Source of the DNA: JAFDWI01 sp964544305
Lineage (GTDB): Bacteria; Actinomycetota; Acidimicrobiia; Acidimicrobiales; Iamiaceae
Assembly: GCA_964544305.1 (NCBI GenBank)
Contig: CAZJAZ010000002.1
Span: forward strand, 84,820 to 148,819
DNA length: 64,000 nt
Reading direction: 5' to 3'
Shown here in pieces: positions 1 to 8,815 of the stretch; positions within the stretch are counted from its first letter, which is position 1, and the number at the start of each line of letters is the position of its first letter. A program made the translations under genes and the position numbers. The notes under the pieces are model-generated. The model worked only from the letters and a program-made list of their open reading frames with translations, did no database searches and was not told where the DNA came from.

Positions 1-14
1 CATGATTTCCTCCT
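1..14 (-). promoter_or_regulatory. Ribosome binding site and probable start of the next gene
   Basis: On the minus strand AGGAGG (14 to 9) is followed after five bases by ATG (3 to 1), in a different frame from the glycosyltransferase. This suggests that the next gene of the operon starts at the window edge and overlaps the end of the glycosyltransferase. Only the start codon is visible. Confidence 0.45.
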
Positions 15-2377
15 GCAATGTGGGCACGACGTTGTGCCACAGCATGGACAACCGAGCGGCCCGCGATTTCGGTGTTGTGGCGTTCAATGATTCGGGCACG
101 TGCTCGTTTCCCGAGGGCGACACGCTCATCGGGACAATCCCGTAGATGTTGTAAGGCGGCAGCAGCGGCGTCGATGTCAGGGTCGGCCCATTCACCTAGT
201 CCGCCGTAAATTGGCACGCTCTTCGGAACCTCGATGAGTGTCGCTGGCACGAGTGCTGCGACTGAGTCGTCCATGAAGTCAAGGTTTCCCGAATACGCGG
301 TTGCGACACAGGGCGTACCGCAGGCCATTGCTTCGGCAAGTACCATGCCAAAACCTTCTGAGCGATGGAGCGATAATACGCAATCGGCGTGCTGCAAGAA
401 GGCGGTCATATCAACAGAATGGATTGCCGCGTCGATGAGGTGGACGTCCGGACGCTTCGAACACGCAATGCGAAGTTCATCGACATCGTGAGGGGCGAGC
501 TGTGCGTTCTGCGTTTTGATAACCAGATGGGCTCCACTATCTGGGGCAAATGCCCGAGAGTACGCCGCTAGCGCGCCAAGAGGATTCTTGCGCGCCGCAA
601 CGCTTGCCCAATCGAACACGTTGAGAACCAAAAATCCTTCAGGAAGATTCAGATCGGCCCGTGTTCGCACCGTGGTCCAGGTTGGAACTGTAACAGGCAA
701 GGTGATGACCTGCGCTCGTCCGCCTGCGGTACGCACAGCGTCAGCAACGTAGTTGCTCAGTACCCACACTTCGTCGACGAGGTCAAGGGCTGCGACCGCA
801 GACTCAGGCAATTGGGACGTTTCCCATGCCCATTGACTAATCGTGTGGCGTCCTGAGAACACCGCGGGGCCCAAACGGTCGAAGACTTCACGGATTCGAT
901 CGGCGTTGATCACGAGGAGGTTTACGTCGTAGTCAAGCGATTGAGTGAAGGTGGGCAACCTCGATTTGGTCGTTGCCCCATGCCCGACCGGCACTTGAAT
1001 GCAACCGTGCGCAGCGCCAACAGCGGCCAAGGCCTGTGCCAAGCCGCGCGCAACTCCACCGACACTGAGTTCCGCGTCGAAATACCCAAAGAGGTTGATA
1101 CCGTCAACGGGATCGTCGCTGATTTCACGAACAAGAGGTGGTGGCGCGCTCACCGGCGAGCGCTTCGCGCTCAATGTCAAAACGTCGTCGGTTGCAATGC
1201 CAGGAGCAGGGTTGGCCTGTACAAATTTGTCGAGCGCAAACGCCATTGTCCCTTTGGGATCGGGGAACAAGGCCTGGAGGCCAGGTTCGACCTCCCAACG
1301 ACCCATCGTCAACGCGGAAATACCACCCGACCGAACGGGTCGAGTCAGCCACTCGGCAAATGCGACGCCACCATCGTCGTCGAAGGGACCAGGAGGAGCA
1401 ATGGTCCCTCCTCGTTCTGCATCTTGGAGTCCGAGGCGGTAGGTGCGCCGCATCGCTTTGGTGAGCATCAGTCCAGTGCGAGTGGCTGCCCAACCGTAGG
1501 GGGCGCGACGTTGCTCGACGTGCCCAGCGGCAATCAACGCTTGCGCATATTCGTCACAGAGTTGAGCCAACTTCGGGTGGTCGGGAAGGCGAACACGTGG
1601 ATGGTCCCCTTGATGGGAACTCAGCCAATGCGGGCATTGTGGATCGAAGCCACTGAAGTGAAAGAACTTCAGTGGCGCACCGCCTGCTGTCCAATGGCCA
1701 TCCGCATCTGTGTCAATGGGACGGCCCCACACGTTCCAGTATGCGACATTGCAGCCTGGGTCCCGGCAAACGGCATGCGGGTACATCGGCACAAAATCAA
1801 CCCACCGTTGATCGGTAAAGAGCATATGGGGTTGATCAACAATTGCATCGCGCACCATCCGCTCAGCCCAAAACTTGAGAAAAGCTCGGGTGTGGATTTG
1901 GTCTGCTACCCCAATGAAGCCCAAGTTGTAAATCCCCGATCCAAGCACGTCCGCCTCATTGGGCCGCAGACCATCGCGAGGCATTGGCACGAGGGTGTGT
2001 GGCGTGAGGACAATTCCGGCCGACCGCGCTAGATCCGCCAAGTCATCAAGGGGCCGGTACACCGCGATGTCTGGATCGAGGTAGAGAACTGGAGTGTCAG
2101 GATTTTGGGCAAGCAGCGCCAGAAGCAACCACGGTTTGACCGCCGTAGCAAACTCCATGACGTCATAGATGCCTGCCATTTTGTGGAGCTGTTGTTCGTC
2201 TTGGTTGAGATCGTCAAGGCGCCAAACCTCAAAGTCTTGCCCCTGTGCACAAACGGGGGTGTCGTCGACAACGAGTACAACAAACCGAGATCCGAGATTT
2301 TGCTTGGTGAACGACTCGGCGACGACTTTGGCGAGCGCAAAGTAGTTTCCCGCAACGATGGTGCATCCAGTTAGCAC
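1..2377 (-). CDS. Two-domain glycosyltransferase, 3' end outside window
   Basis: Open frame of 792 codons that runs off the left edge without a stop. It begins at GTG 2377, the first start after an in-frame TAG four codons upstream. The N-terminal part (about residues 1-330) looks like a nucleotide-sugar transferase: it opens TGCTIVAGNYFALAK and carries a DxD-type motif, LYLDPDIAVY, with D101 and D103. The C-terminal part is a GT-B/GT4 retaining domain with HRSEGFGMVLAEAMACGTP near residues 670-690, where the paired glutamates normally contact the donor sugar. Such double enzymes usually act in surface polysaccharide assembly; substrate is unknown. The codon frame stays intact over the whole length, so I see no frameshift. 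It follows the sulfatase operon after 155 bp on the same strand. Confidence 0.85.
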   Translation of the reverse strand, partial: MLTGCTIVAGNYFALAKVVAESFTKQNLGSRFVVLVVDDTPVCAQGQDFEVWRLDDLNQDEQQLHKMAGIYDVMEFATAVKPWLLLALLAQNPDTPVLYLDPDIAVYRPLDDLADLARSAGIVLTPHTLVPMPRDGLRPNEADVLGSGIYNLGFIGVADQIHTRAFLKFWAERMVRDAIVDQPHMLFTDQRWVDFVPMYPHAVCRDPGCNVAYWNVWGRPIDTDADGHWTAGGAPLKFFHFSGFDPQCPHWLSSHQGDHPRVRLPDHPKLAQLCDEYAQALIAAGHVEQRRAPYGWAATRTGLMLTKAMRRTYRLGLQDAERGGTIAPPGPFDDDGGVAFAEWLTRPVRSGGISALTMGRWEVEPGLQALFPDPKGTMAFALDKFVQANPAPGIATDDVLTLSAKRSPVSAPPPLVREISDDPVDGINLFGYFDAELSVGGVARGLAQALAAVGAAHGCIQVPVGHGATTKSRLPTFTQSLDYDVNLLVINADRIREVFDRLGPAVFSGRHTISQWAWETSQLPESAVAALDLVDEVWVLSNYVADAVRTAGGRAQVITLPVTVPTWTTVRTRADLNLPEGFLVLNVFDWASVAARKNPLGALAAYSRAFAPDSGAHLVIKTQNAQLAPHDVDELRIACSKRPDVHLIDAAIHSVDMTAFLQHADCVLSLHRSEGFGMVLAEAMACGTPCVATAYSGNLDFMDDSVAALVPATLIEVPKSVPIYGGLGEWADPDIDAAAAALQHLRDCPDERVALGKRARARIIERHNTEIAGRSVVHAVAQRRAHIAGGNH

Positions 2378-2533
2378 GGGTTTGGTCTACCGCCTGTCAA
2401 TTCAACATCGGAACTCTGCGCGACGAATATGGGCAGACGTTGAATCTAGCGCCGTGGACAACCTCGATTTCACAAACATCTGTGCATCTTGGACGCGCCC
2501 TTCCGCTGTCCGGACTCGGCACTCAAAACGAAT

Positions 2534-4816
2534 TTATTGGCGTGCCATGCCTTCGCGGGCAGCCGCCTCGTTCGTCTTTTGATCATCAATCCCGCCATCA
2601 TGCCCCCGTGCAATGAGTTGAATTGTCACGTTGTGCAACGTTCCCGAAAATGGAAACGGTCCACCATAACGTGCCGACACCGCGGATCCGTGGTCGTAAC
2701 CAATTGACGATCCAACCGATGAAATCACACGCATCAACAACGGCAACTTGGCACTCCCTGCATCATGTCCATCAACAATCAGCGTCACAGAACCAGACAT
2801 TCCCTCGGTGCGGCGAAATTGGACCATGAGATCGGATTCACCCAATGCAACCAATCTGTTCGATGTGACCACCACGTGATCATCAAACGCGTTGTAATCA
2901 ACCATGAGGCGATCGTCTTGTACGAACACCGCAATGCCAGAGTTTTCGGTGCCGGTTGCATAGATCACCCCTTCGTCTCCACTCGATCGGGTGACGCGCG
3001 CGGTCAAATCAAAACTTCGGCCTCCAATCGCGGCTGACGCTTGTGCCGGAATGGGAGACAACGGGGGTCGGTACACATACTTCCTGTCGGTGGGATGCGG
3101 CGAGTTATCGCGGAAGCGGGCACCGAAAAGTTCAATCAGTCGATCATCGAGGGGCAAGACACCATGCCGGTCCGCCTCCTGCCACCACAGTTCAATCAGC
3201 TCAGCGAGCTTTTCGGGATGGGCCAGAGCGAGATCGTCGCACTCCGATGGGTCATTGACCAGGTGGTAGAGCTCCCACGTTTCGGCGTCGTAGTCGGCTC
3301 GTGGCGTGTGCTTTTGCACAGCCTTCCACTCCCCTGCCACGAGTGCTCGGGAACCACCCATTTCGAAATACTGCAGGGTGTTTGTTGCCGGATGATCGGG
3401 CTTACCGAGAACAGGAGCAAAACTCTTTCCGGTAACCGGTAATTGGGCGAAGCCGCGGTAGGTATCAGGTGGTTTGATTTTCAAGAGTTCGTAGATCGTG
3501 GGCACCACATCGGACACGTTGATGAACTGGTCCCGTTTCGTGCCTCGCTGCGAAGGCGCAATACCCGATGGCCAGTGCCAGATCATGGGAACGTGCACAC
3601 CACCTTCGTGGGTGTTCTGTTTGTACCACTTGAATGGCGAGTTCCCGCACTGCGCCCAGCCCCACGGATAGTTCGTGTGACTGTGTGGCCCACCGATGTC
3701 GTCAATGCGCTGCACAGCATCATCTGGGGTTTCAAGAATGCCATTGAAGAACTTCATCTCGTGCATCACGCCATACGGTCCGCCTTCTTGGGACGCCCCG
3801 TTGTCCGCCATGACCACAAGAATTGTGTTGTCGAGCACGCCGAGGTGTTCCAAACCAGCAACGAGCCGCCCGATCTGATCATCGGTGTGATCGAGAAACG
3901 CAGCGAACGCTTCTTGGAGTCGGGCCGCAAGCCGCTTCTGTGCGTCCGGCAGCGTCTCCCACGGTTCAACACCAGGATTTCGAGGAGCGAGCTTGGAGTG
4001 CGGCGGAATGACACCCATTGCTCGTTGTCGGTCAAAACAGGCTTCGCGGTGCACATCCCAACCGTTATCAAAGCGTCCTCTGTACTTTTCGAGGTACGCG
4101 GGTGGCGCCTGGTGCGGTGCATGGGTCGCGCCAAATGGCAGATAGGCAAAGAACGGTCGATCAGGACGCACGCCTCGCGCATCGTTGATCATCTTGAGCA
4201 GTTGATCGACAAGGTCACTCGACAAGTGGTAACCGTCTTCGGGGCCACAAGGTGGATCAACCGGATGGTTGTCACAGGTGAGGTCGGGATGGAACTGATC
4301 GGTCTCCCCATCTAAGAACCCATAGAAGCGGTCGAATCCGCGACCTAATGGCCACTGATCAAAGGGGCCTGCAGCGGAACACTGTTCCATAGGAGCGAGA
4401 TGCCATTTCCCAACACACATTGTGGTGTATCCGGCGTCACGCAACACTTCAGCAACGGTGGCAGCATGATTTGTGATGTGTCCGAGTTGGTTCGGAAAGC
4501 CCGTATTGAAGTTCGATAGCGCCCGCATCCCGACCGCGTGTTGAGAACGACCCGTGAGCAGCGATGCTCGCGTCGGCGAACACAGCGGCGTGACGTGATA
4601 ATTCGTGAATTGCAGACCGTTTGCTGCCAGCGCATCAATATTGGGCGTTTCGATATCGGATCCATAGCAGCCAAGTTGTGCGAAACCCGTGTCGTCGAGC
4701 AGCACCACAACAACGTTTGGTGCATCCACGCCCGGATGAGGTGGCGTTGCAAAATACGGTTCAGACTCAGCATGTGTGGCAGCAATAGTGCCTTCAAACC
4801 AATCAGGTGTCCCCAT
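2534..4816 (-). CDS. Arylsulfatase (type I sulfatase)
   Basis: A 760-residue type I sulfatase that would hydrolyse sulfate esters. Metal-binding DD is at 41-42. The sulfatase signature CSPTRASLLTGR starts at C79, the cysteine converted to formylglycine by the maturation enzyme (CxPxR consensus). Further conserved segments are GKWHLAP, HAPHQAPP and VMADNGAS. About 140 residues at the C-terminus look like a beta-sandwich (ConA/laminin-G-like), as in the long AtsA-type arylsulfatases of 750-790 residues. No signal peptide is visible, so a cytoplasmic site is likely. The gene lies 24 bp downstream of a second sulfatase on the same strand and is probably cotranscribed. Substrate unknown; sulfated steroids or aromatics would fit the context but are a guess. 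Confidence 0.9.
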   Translation of the reverse strand: MGTPDWFEGTIAATHAESEPYFATPPHPGVDAPNVVVVLLDDTGFAQLGCYGSDIETPNIDALAANGLQFTNYHVTPLCSPTRASLLTGRSQHAVGMRALSNFNTGFPNQLGHITNHAATVAEVLRDAGYTTMCVGKWHLAPMEQCSAAGPFDQWPLGRGFDRFYGFLDGETDQFHPDLTCDNHPVDPPCGPEDGYHLSSDLVDQLLKMINDARGVRPDRPFFAYLPFGATHAPHQAPPAYLEKYRGRFDNGWDVHREACFDRQRAMGVIPPHSKLAPRNPGVEPWETLPDAQKRLAARLQEAFAAFLDHTDDQIGRLVAGLEHLGVLDNTILVVMADNGASQEGGPYGVMHEMKFFNGILETPDDAVQRIDDIGGPHSHTNYPWGWAQCGNSPFKWYKQNTHEGGVHVPMIWHWPSGIAPSQRGTKRDQFINVSDVVPTIYELLKIKPPDTYRGFAQLPVTGKSFAPVLGKPDHPATNTLQYFEMGGSRALVAGEWKAVQKHTPRADYDAETWELYHLVNDPSECDDLALAHPEKLAELIELWWQEADRHGVLPLDDRLIELFGARFRDNSPHPTDRKYVYRPPLSPIPAQASAAIGGRSFDLTARVTRSSGDEGVIYATGTENSGIAVFVQDDRLMVDYNAFDDHVVVTSNRLVALGESDLMVQFRRTEGMSGSVTLIVDGHDAGSAKLPLLMRVISSVGSSIGYDHGSAVSARYGGPFPFSGTLHNVTIQLIARGHDGGIDDQKTNEAAAREGMARQ

Positions 4817-4840
4817 CTTTCGTCCCCTTATGAGTGGCGG

Positions 4841-7450
4841 TCACGTTCGTTGTGATGCGATGCGAGCGAGTGCTCGGGCGACCATTGGTCCGGCATTCTG
4901 ATTCTGGCCTGTCACGAGGTTTCCATCGACGACCCAGTGGTTTGCAAGGACATCGCGTCGCGCGTGAGACGACTCAAAAATTGCCCCCAGTGCCCGCAGT
5001 TCGGTTTCTGGGTGGAGAGGCGTCGAAGCGATACCAAGCTCACGGACTTGCTTGTCGGTGACGGCGCTGACGCGTCGTCCCTGAACGAGCGGTGAGCCGT
5101 TGGCACACGTTGCTTGCAAGAAACCGAGAGGCCCGTGACAAATCCCACCAAGTGCGGAACCGTGGGCGTTTGCCGCGGTGACGAAATCTCCGAGGTCCTT
5201 CGATTGGCCAAGATCGAACGCAGCACCCCAACCTCCCGCGAGATACACGATGTCATAGGCGGTGGCGTCAAGGTCGCAGATGGCAAGAGACTCACCAACT
5301 TTGGCGCGCAATTCGTCATCCACGAGAAATCGATCATCTGCGGCGGTGCGCAACGCCCCGCGCAACGACAGCGGATCAACTGGAATCACCCCTCCATGTG
5401 GGCTGGCAACATCAACGTTGGCGCCAGCATCGACAAAGGCGTAGTAGGGCACCGTCATTTCCGATGCGAAGACGCCGGTTGGTTTTCCAATGTCAAGGAC
5501 ACCGTGATTTGTGGCTATGACCAAAACCCGACGGTCGACGAGTTCGTCGATGGCAGATTCTTTGGGATCGTTCGGATGCATGCCAAGGCGTTGGAGTAGA
5601 CGCCGTGCGACACGAACTGGGGGGCGCACATCTTGGCGTGCGAGTTCGGACGTCGGCTTGCGGGTTGCATACGGCCACGGTTTATTTCGGGTGGGAAGTA
5701 CTGCTACCCGTTGAGACACAAGTTCGTTGCGGAGAAGTTCAACGACAGTTCCAAAGCGCGGATCGTGGGCCAAGTTCGTAGCTTCAATTGGGTCAATGGT
5801 GAGGTCATAGCACTCCCATTGGTCAGCGAGCGGCTCGGTCCGATACTGGTCCCCCATCGGTGGAGATGCGGCTAAGTGACGAACAAAGGGTTCGGTCCAG
5901 GTGGCCGGGTCGTCATAGGTACGCACCAACTTGAAGAGATGTCCACGAACGTTTTCATCCGCAGTATCGCTCAGTCGGGTAACGATTGCCTCGAAGTTCG
6001 ACCCCACGTGTGCTGGGACTTGAATGCGTATCGGTTTGGGAGGATGATCGACTCGGCCGAGTTTGCGGGCCATGCCCGAGGCGAGGCTGTCACCTTCGAG
6101 CATGTTGTCTCGGGTCATTAAATAGATCGTGCGATTCTGATCTGCCTCGCTTAGGCCATTGATCACGGGCATCAGGTTTGCGCCGGGCAAGGGGTGCACT
6201 TCGCTGAAGGTTTCAGCTAAGCGAGCGCTCGTTGCGTTTACATCGATGCTGGCGGCGCCAAGGAGGGTTGGAACAAGGTCGACGTGCGATGTTGGGGCAT
6301 CAATGACACGGCTCGACGTGGCGTTCACACCGACACGCGCAATGACGAATGGCACGCGCGTGCCTTCGTCATACAAGTTGAACCATTTTTGGTGGAGACC
6401 GCCGTGAGCACCGAGCAATTCACCGTGGTCTGCGGTGCGTACAAGAACCGTTTCCACGTCGGTATTTTCGGTGACCGTGCGTCGAACCAAGTCGATTGAC
6501 GGGTCGACTTCCGCATGTAGCCGGTGATACAGGTCTCGGTAGAACTGCGCTTTGTCGCGATAGAGCTTCGACAATGCGGGGACCAGGCCATACCCTGACG
6601 GATAGGCATCTCGATACGCGATCTGTGCCGCGGGTTTGTCCCGCAGATCTTCGTGCGCAGTTGTCGCTTCGGGCACGGGTGGCGGATCCATCGTTTCAGA
6701 AGCGTGAAGGGGGCTTCGACGCGCCCAGATTGGAAAGAGAACGATGTCGTGGGGATTCACAAAACTCGCAACCAGAAGAAACGGGCGTTTCGCTTTCTCA
6801 TCGCCTGCTCGACGGCGTGCGTATCGATCTTCAAGCCACGCAACCACGCGCGCGGCGATGAGTGGATCTCGCACGAGACCTGAATCTGCCAATCGTCCGC
6901 CGTGGGGTTCTGGACCTACCCAGCCTGAAAATCCGTATGGATCAAGCGGATTTGCTTCAAGATAGCGCCGCACCGCGACCTCATCAATGACGCCGTGAGC
7001 ATCGTTCGTTGCCAAGGGTTGCTGTGATGTGTGGTCGATCAGATCCGCATGGCTGATGTGCCATTTTCCGTCATAGTGGGTGTCATATCCGGCTGCCCGA
7101 AACCAATTGCCGAGGGTTGGAACTTCTCCCGTCGGGAGCCAACGCAGCCGTGTGTCGTTGGCCATCTTTCCCAAACCATCGGTCTGGGTCACTCCATGCA
7201 CATCTGGATAATGGCCGGTGAACAATGTAGGACGCGACGGCACGCAGGCAACGGAACCCGTGTAGTGCCGGGCAAACGAAACACCGTGTTCGTCAAACCA
7301 TCGGCGTCCAGTTTGCGTGCGGGCTTGCCATGCGGCGAGCGCTGCTGCTTGCTTTGATGCCTCTGCCTGTTCGTAGGGCGGCGCGGCTCGTTCCTCGTCT
7401 GTCAAGATGATCACAATGTCGGGCCGCAACGGCCCTTGTGCGTCACTCAT
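4841..7450 (-). CDS. Sulfatase fused to a C-terminal DJ-1/PfpI domain
   Basis: An 869-residue protein. The first 600 or so residues are a type I sulfatase: early DIVIILTDEER metal segment, CVPSRPTLFTGHYP with the predicted formylglycine cysteine at about C69, and later TADHGELLGAHGG. After a linker, the last 230 residues are a DJ-1/PfpI (class I amidotransferase-like) domain: VLVIATNHGVLDIG, DIVYLAGGWGAAFDL, and the nucleophile elbow GGICHGPLGFL with its cysteine. The ATG at 7450 is preferred because GGGAG lies nine bases upstream and it overlaps the end of the preceding SRPBCC gene by 8 bp; an upstream in-frame start at 7486 would deepen the overlap. The fusion is unusual; both halves retain their key residues. 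Confidence 0.88.
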   Translation of the reverse strand: MSDAQGPLRPDIVIILTDEERAAPPYEQAEASKQAAALAAWQARTQTGRRWFDEHGVSFARHYTGSVACVPSRPTLFTGHYPDVHGVTQTDGLGKMANDTRLRWLPTGEVPTLGNWFRAAGYDTHYDGKWHISHADLIDHTSQQPLATNDAHGVIDEVAVRRYLEANPLDPYGFSGWVGPEPHGGRLADSGLVRDPLIAARVVAWLEDRYARRRAGDEKAKRPFLLVASFVNPHDIVLFPIWARRSPLHASETMDPPPVPEATTAHEDLRDKPAAQIAYRDAYPSGYGLVPALSKLYRDKAQFYRDLYHRLHAEVDPSIDLVRRTVTENTDVETVLVRTADHGELLGAHGGLHQKWFNLYDEGTRVPFVIARVGVNATSSRVIDAPTSHVDLVPTLLGAASIDVNATSARLAETFSEVHPLPGANLMPVINGLSEADQNRTIYLMTRDNMLEGDSLASGMARKLGRVDHPPKPIRIQVPAHVGSNFEAIVTRLSDTADENVRGHLFKLVRTYDDPATWTEPFVRHLAASPPMGDQYRTEPLADQWECYDLTIDPIEATNLAHDPRFGTVVELLRNELVSQRVAVLPTRNKPWPYATRKPTSELARQDVRPPVRVARRLLQRLGMHPNDPKESAIDELVDRRVLVIATNHGVLDIGKPTGVFASEMTVPYYAFVDAGANVDVASPHGGVIPVDPLSLRGALRTAADDRFLVDDELRAKVGESLAICDLDATAYDIVYLAGGWGAAFDLGQSKDLGDFVTAANAHGSALGGICHGPLGFLQATCANGSPLVQGRRVSAVTDKQVRELGIASTPLHPETELRALGAIFESSHARRDVLANHWVVDGNLVTGQNQNAGPMVARALARIASQRT

Positions 7451-7895
7451 ATCGTGCTTCTCCCATATGGGCGGCGAGTCCGTCAAGGAGTTGTTTTGAC
7501 ACGTTCGCCAGAATCTTGGTGGCTATTTTTCCGAGAACCTGATGCGCTGGGCCGGATGGCGCCTCGACCGTCGAGGTAAGGCACACTTCAGTCCGTTGCC
7601 CATCCTCCGTTCCATGGAACTCCCAACGATTCTCGACTCGGCCCACGATTTTTGGGAGCCCCGAAATTTCGTAGGCAAGGATGCGCTCGGGTTGCCAATC
7701 AACGACACGCTCTAACAACACAACTGGGCCTGCGGTGATACGTCGGGTTGTGCCCTCACCCGACGACTGTGTTGTGATGATTTCCACGTGGGACATATTG
7801 GGTGCCCACGCTCCAATTGCCCCAAAGTCTGCGACCGTAAGCCAGATGCTGGCTGCTGGGGCTTCAATGATTCGACGGCGAGAAATCTGTTGCAT
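7443..7895 (-). CDS. SRPBCC (START-like) family protein
   Basis: A 150-residue protein of the SRPBCC/polyketide cyclase-like fold, which forms a deep hydrophobic ligand pocket. Typical features are the start RRRIIEAPAASIWLTVADFG, a central VVDWQPERILAYEISG strand pair and the long C-terminal helix ending KQLLDGLAAHMGEA. It is the first gene of an operon with two sulfatases and overlaps the next gene by 8 bp. It may bind the hydrophobic substrate or product of the sulfatases, but that is inferred only from the operon. The divergent TetR gene probably controls it. Confidence 0.82.
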   Translation of the reverse strand: MQQISRRRIIEAPAASIWLTVADFGAIGAWAPNMSHVEIITTQSSGEGTTRRITAGPVVLLERVVDWQPERILAYEISGLPKIVGRVENRWEFHGTEDGQRTEVCLTSTVEAPSGPAHQVLGKIATKILANVSKQLLDGLAAHMGEARYE

Positions 7896-7933
7896 GGTTC
7901 ATGGCTTTGCATGTATGGACAAGGGCGTCAAGA

Positions 7934-7958
7934 AGTGACACTATCACTCGCAATAGTG
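7934..7958. promoter_or_regulatory. Candidate TetR operator (two overlapping dyads)
   Basis: In the 67-bp divergent region between the SRPBCC operon and the TetR gene, AGTGA-N5-TCACT (7934-7948) is a perfect dyad. It overlaps a second one, CACTAT-N8-ATAGTG (7939-7944 and 7953-7958). TetR-family repressors commonly bind dyads of this size between themselves and a divergent target. The dyads are seen; their function is inferred. Confidence 0.5.
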
Positions 7959-7962
7959 GGAA

Positions 7963-8634
7963 GTGAACAAAACCCCTCCCCCCACTACGATTGGCTCGCC
8001 TGAACTCAAGAACGCGGAGCACGACGTGACCTCAACAGAAGAGAAAATTGCCAGTGAAGACGGTCGCCGCGCCCGGCGCATCCGCAATCGCAATGCCGTC
8101 GTTGACGCACTTTTCGAACTCCTCACGACAGGTTCCGGTGTACCCACGATCGAGGCCATTGCGGAACACGCGGGTGTATCGATGTCATCGGTCTTCCGAT
8201 ATTTCGACGGCGTGGACGATCTGCAACACCAAATGATGGAGAGCTATTTCACGCGTTACGCATCCTTGTTTGAAATCCCTGATCTTGGCCAAGGCGGTCT
8301 TGAGGACCGCATTGCCGGGTTTGTCACCACGCGCATGCACCTGTTCAAGACAATCGCGCCTATTGGACGACTTGCCCGCGCCCGTGTCTATGACCATCCG
8401 CAACTCGAAGAAAGCCTGGTTCGGGCACGGGCACTCTTTGCCCAACAGGTGCGCGACCACTTTGCCCGAGAACTTGACAGGTTGAGCAAGCAAGACGCAG
8501 ACGACGCGGCAGAAGTGATCGACGTGGTTTGTTCATTCGAAGGGTGGGAATTGCAAAGTCACTCGCATGGCCGTACCGATGAACAAGTTCGCCGCACCTG
8601 GACATCGTGCATTGTGCGGTCACTTCACGTTTGA
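7963..8634 (+). CDS. TetR/AcrR family transcriptional regulator
   Basis: A 223-residue regulator. The N-terminal HTH lies at about residues 30-75 (VDALFELLTTG, TIEAIAEHAGVSMSSVFRYF), the canonical TetR DNA-binding domain with the F-R-Y-F end of the recognition helix. The remaining 140 residues are a helical ligand-binding domain with no close family signature. The GTG at 7963 gives a 30-residue low-complexity lead before the HTH, so a later start is possible. It is divergent from the SRPBCC-sulfatase operon with overlapping dyads between, so it probably represses that operon and itself. Ligand unknown. Confidence 0.88.
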   Translation: MNKTPPPTTIGSPELKNAEHDVTSTEEKIASEDGRRARRIRNRNAVVDALFELLTTGSGVPTIEAIAEHAGVSMSSVFRYFDGVDDLQHQMMESYFTRYASLFEIPDLGQGGLEDRIAGFVTTRMHLFKTIAPIGRLARARVYDHPQLEESLVRARALFAQQVRDHFARELDRLSKQDADDAAEVIDVVCSFEGWELQSHSHGRTDEQVRRTWTSCIVRSLHV

Positions 8635-8728
8635 ACCGCGTTTCGGTGTTGCTGAGAAGCCTTCTCACACATTGGCCGCCTTAGAGGGCGAGCGGATAGG
8701 TCACAGTTGTAGCTGCTCGCAATTGCGC

Positions 8729-8751
8729 TTCGCCAAGCTCTGCTTGGCGAA
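8729..8751. terminator. Perfect hairpin between convergent genes
   Basis: TTCGCCAAGC-TCT-GCTTGGCGAA forms a 10-bp stem with a 3-base loop, between the convergent TetR and ceramidase-like genes. The position suits a bidirectional terminator, but no T-tract follows on either strand, so termination is uncertain. Confidence 0.4.
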
Positions 8752-8815
8752 CAGGCCGCTGTGCTTATTGGTCGGATCCGCCTATCGGCGCATCCTCTTA
8801 CTCAGTTGCAATCGT

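Noticed and set aside
941..2032. 363-codon open frame on the plus strand
   Set aside because: It lies antisense to the glycosyltransferase, whose frame shows clear motifs; the plus-strand translation has no family features.
3443..4315. 290-codon open frame on the plus strand
   Set aside because: Antisense to the arylsulfatase, with no motif or plausible composition.
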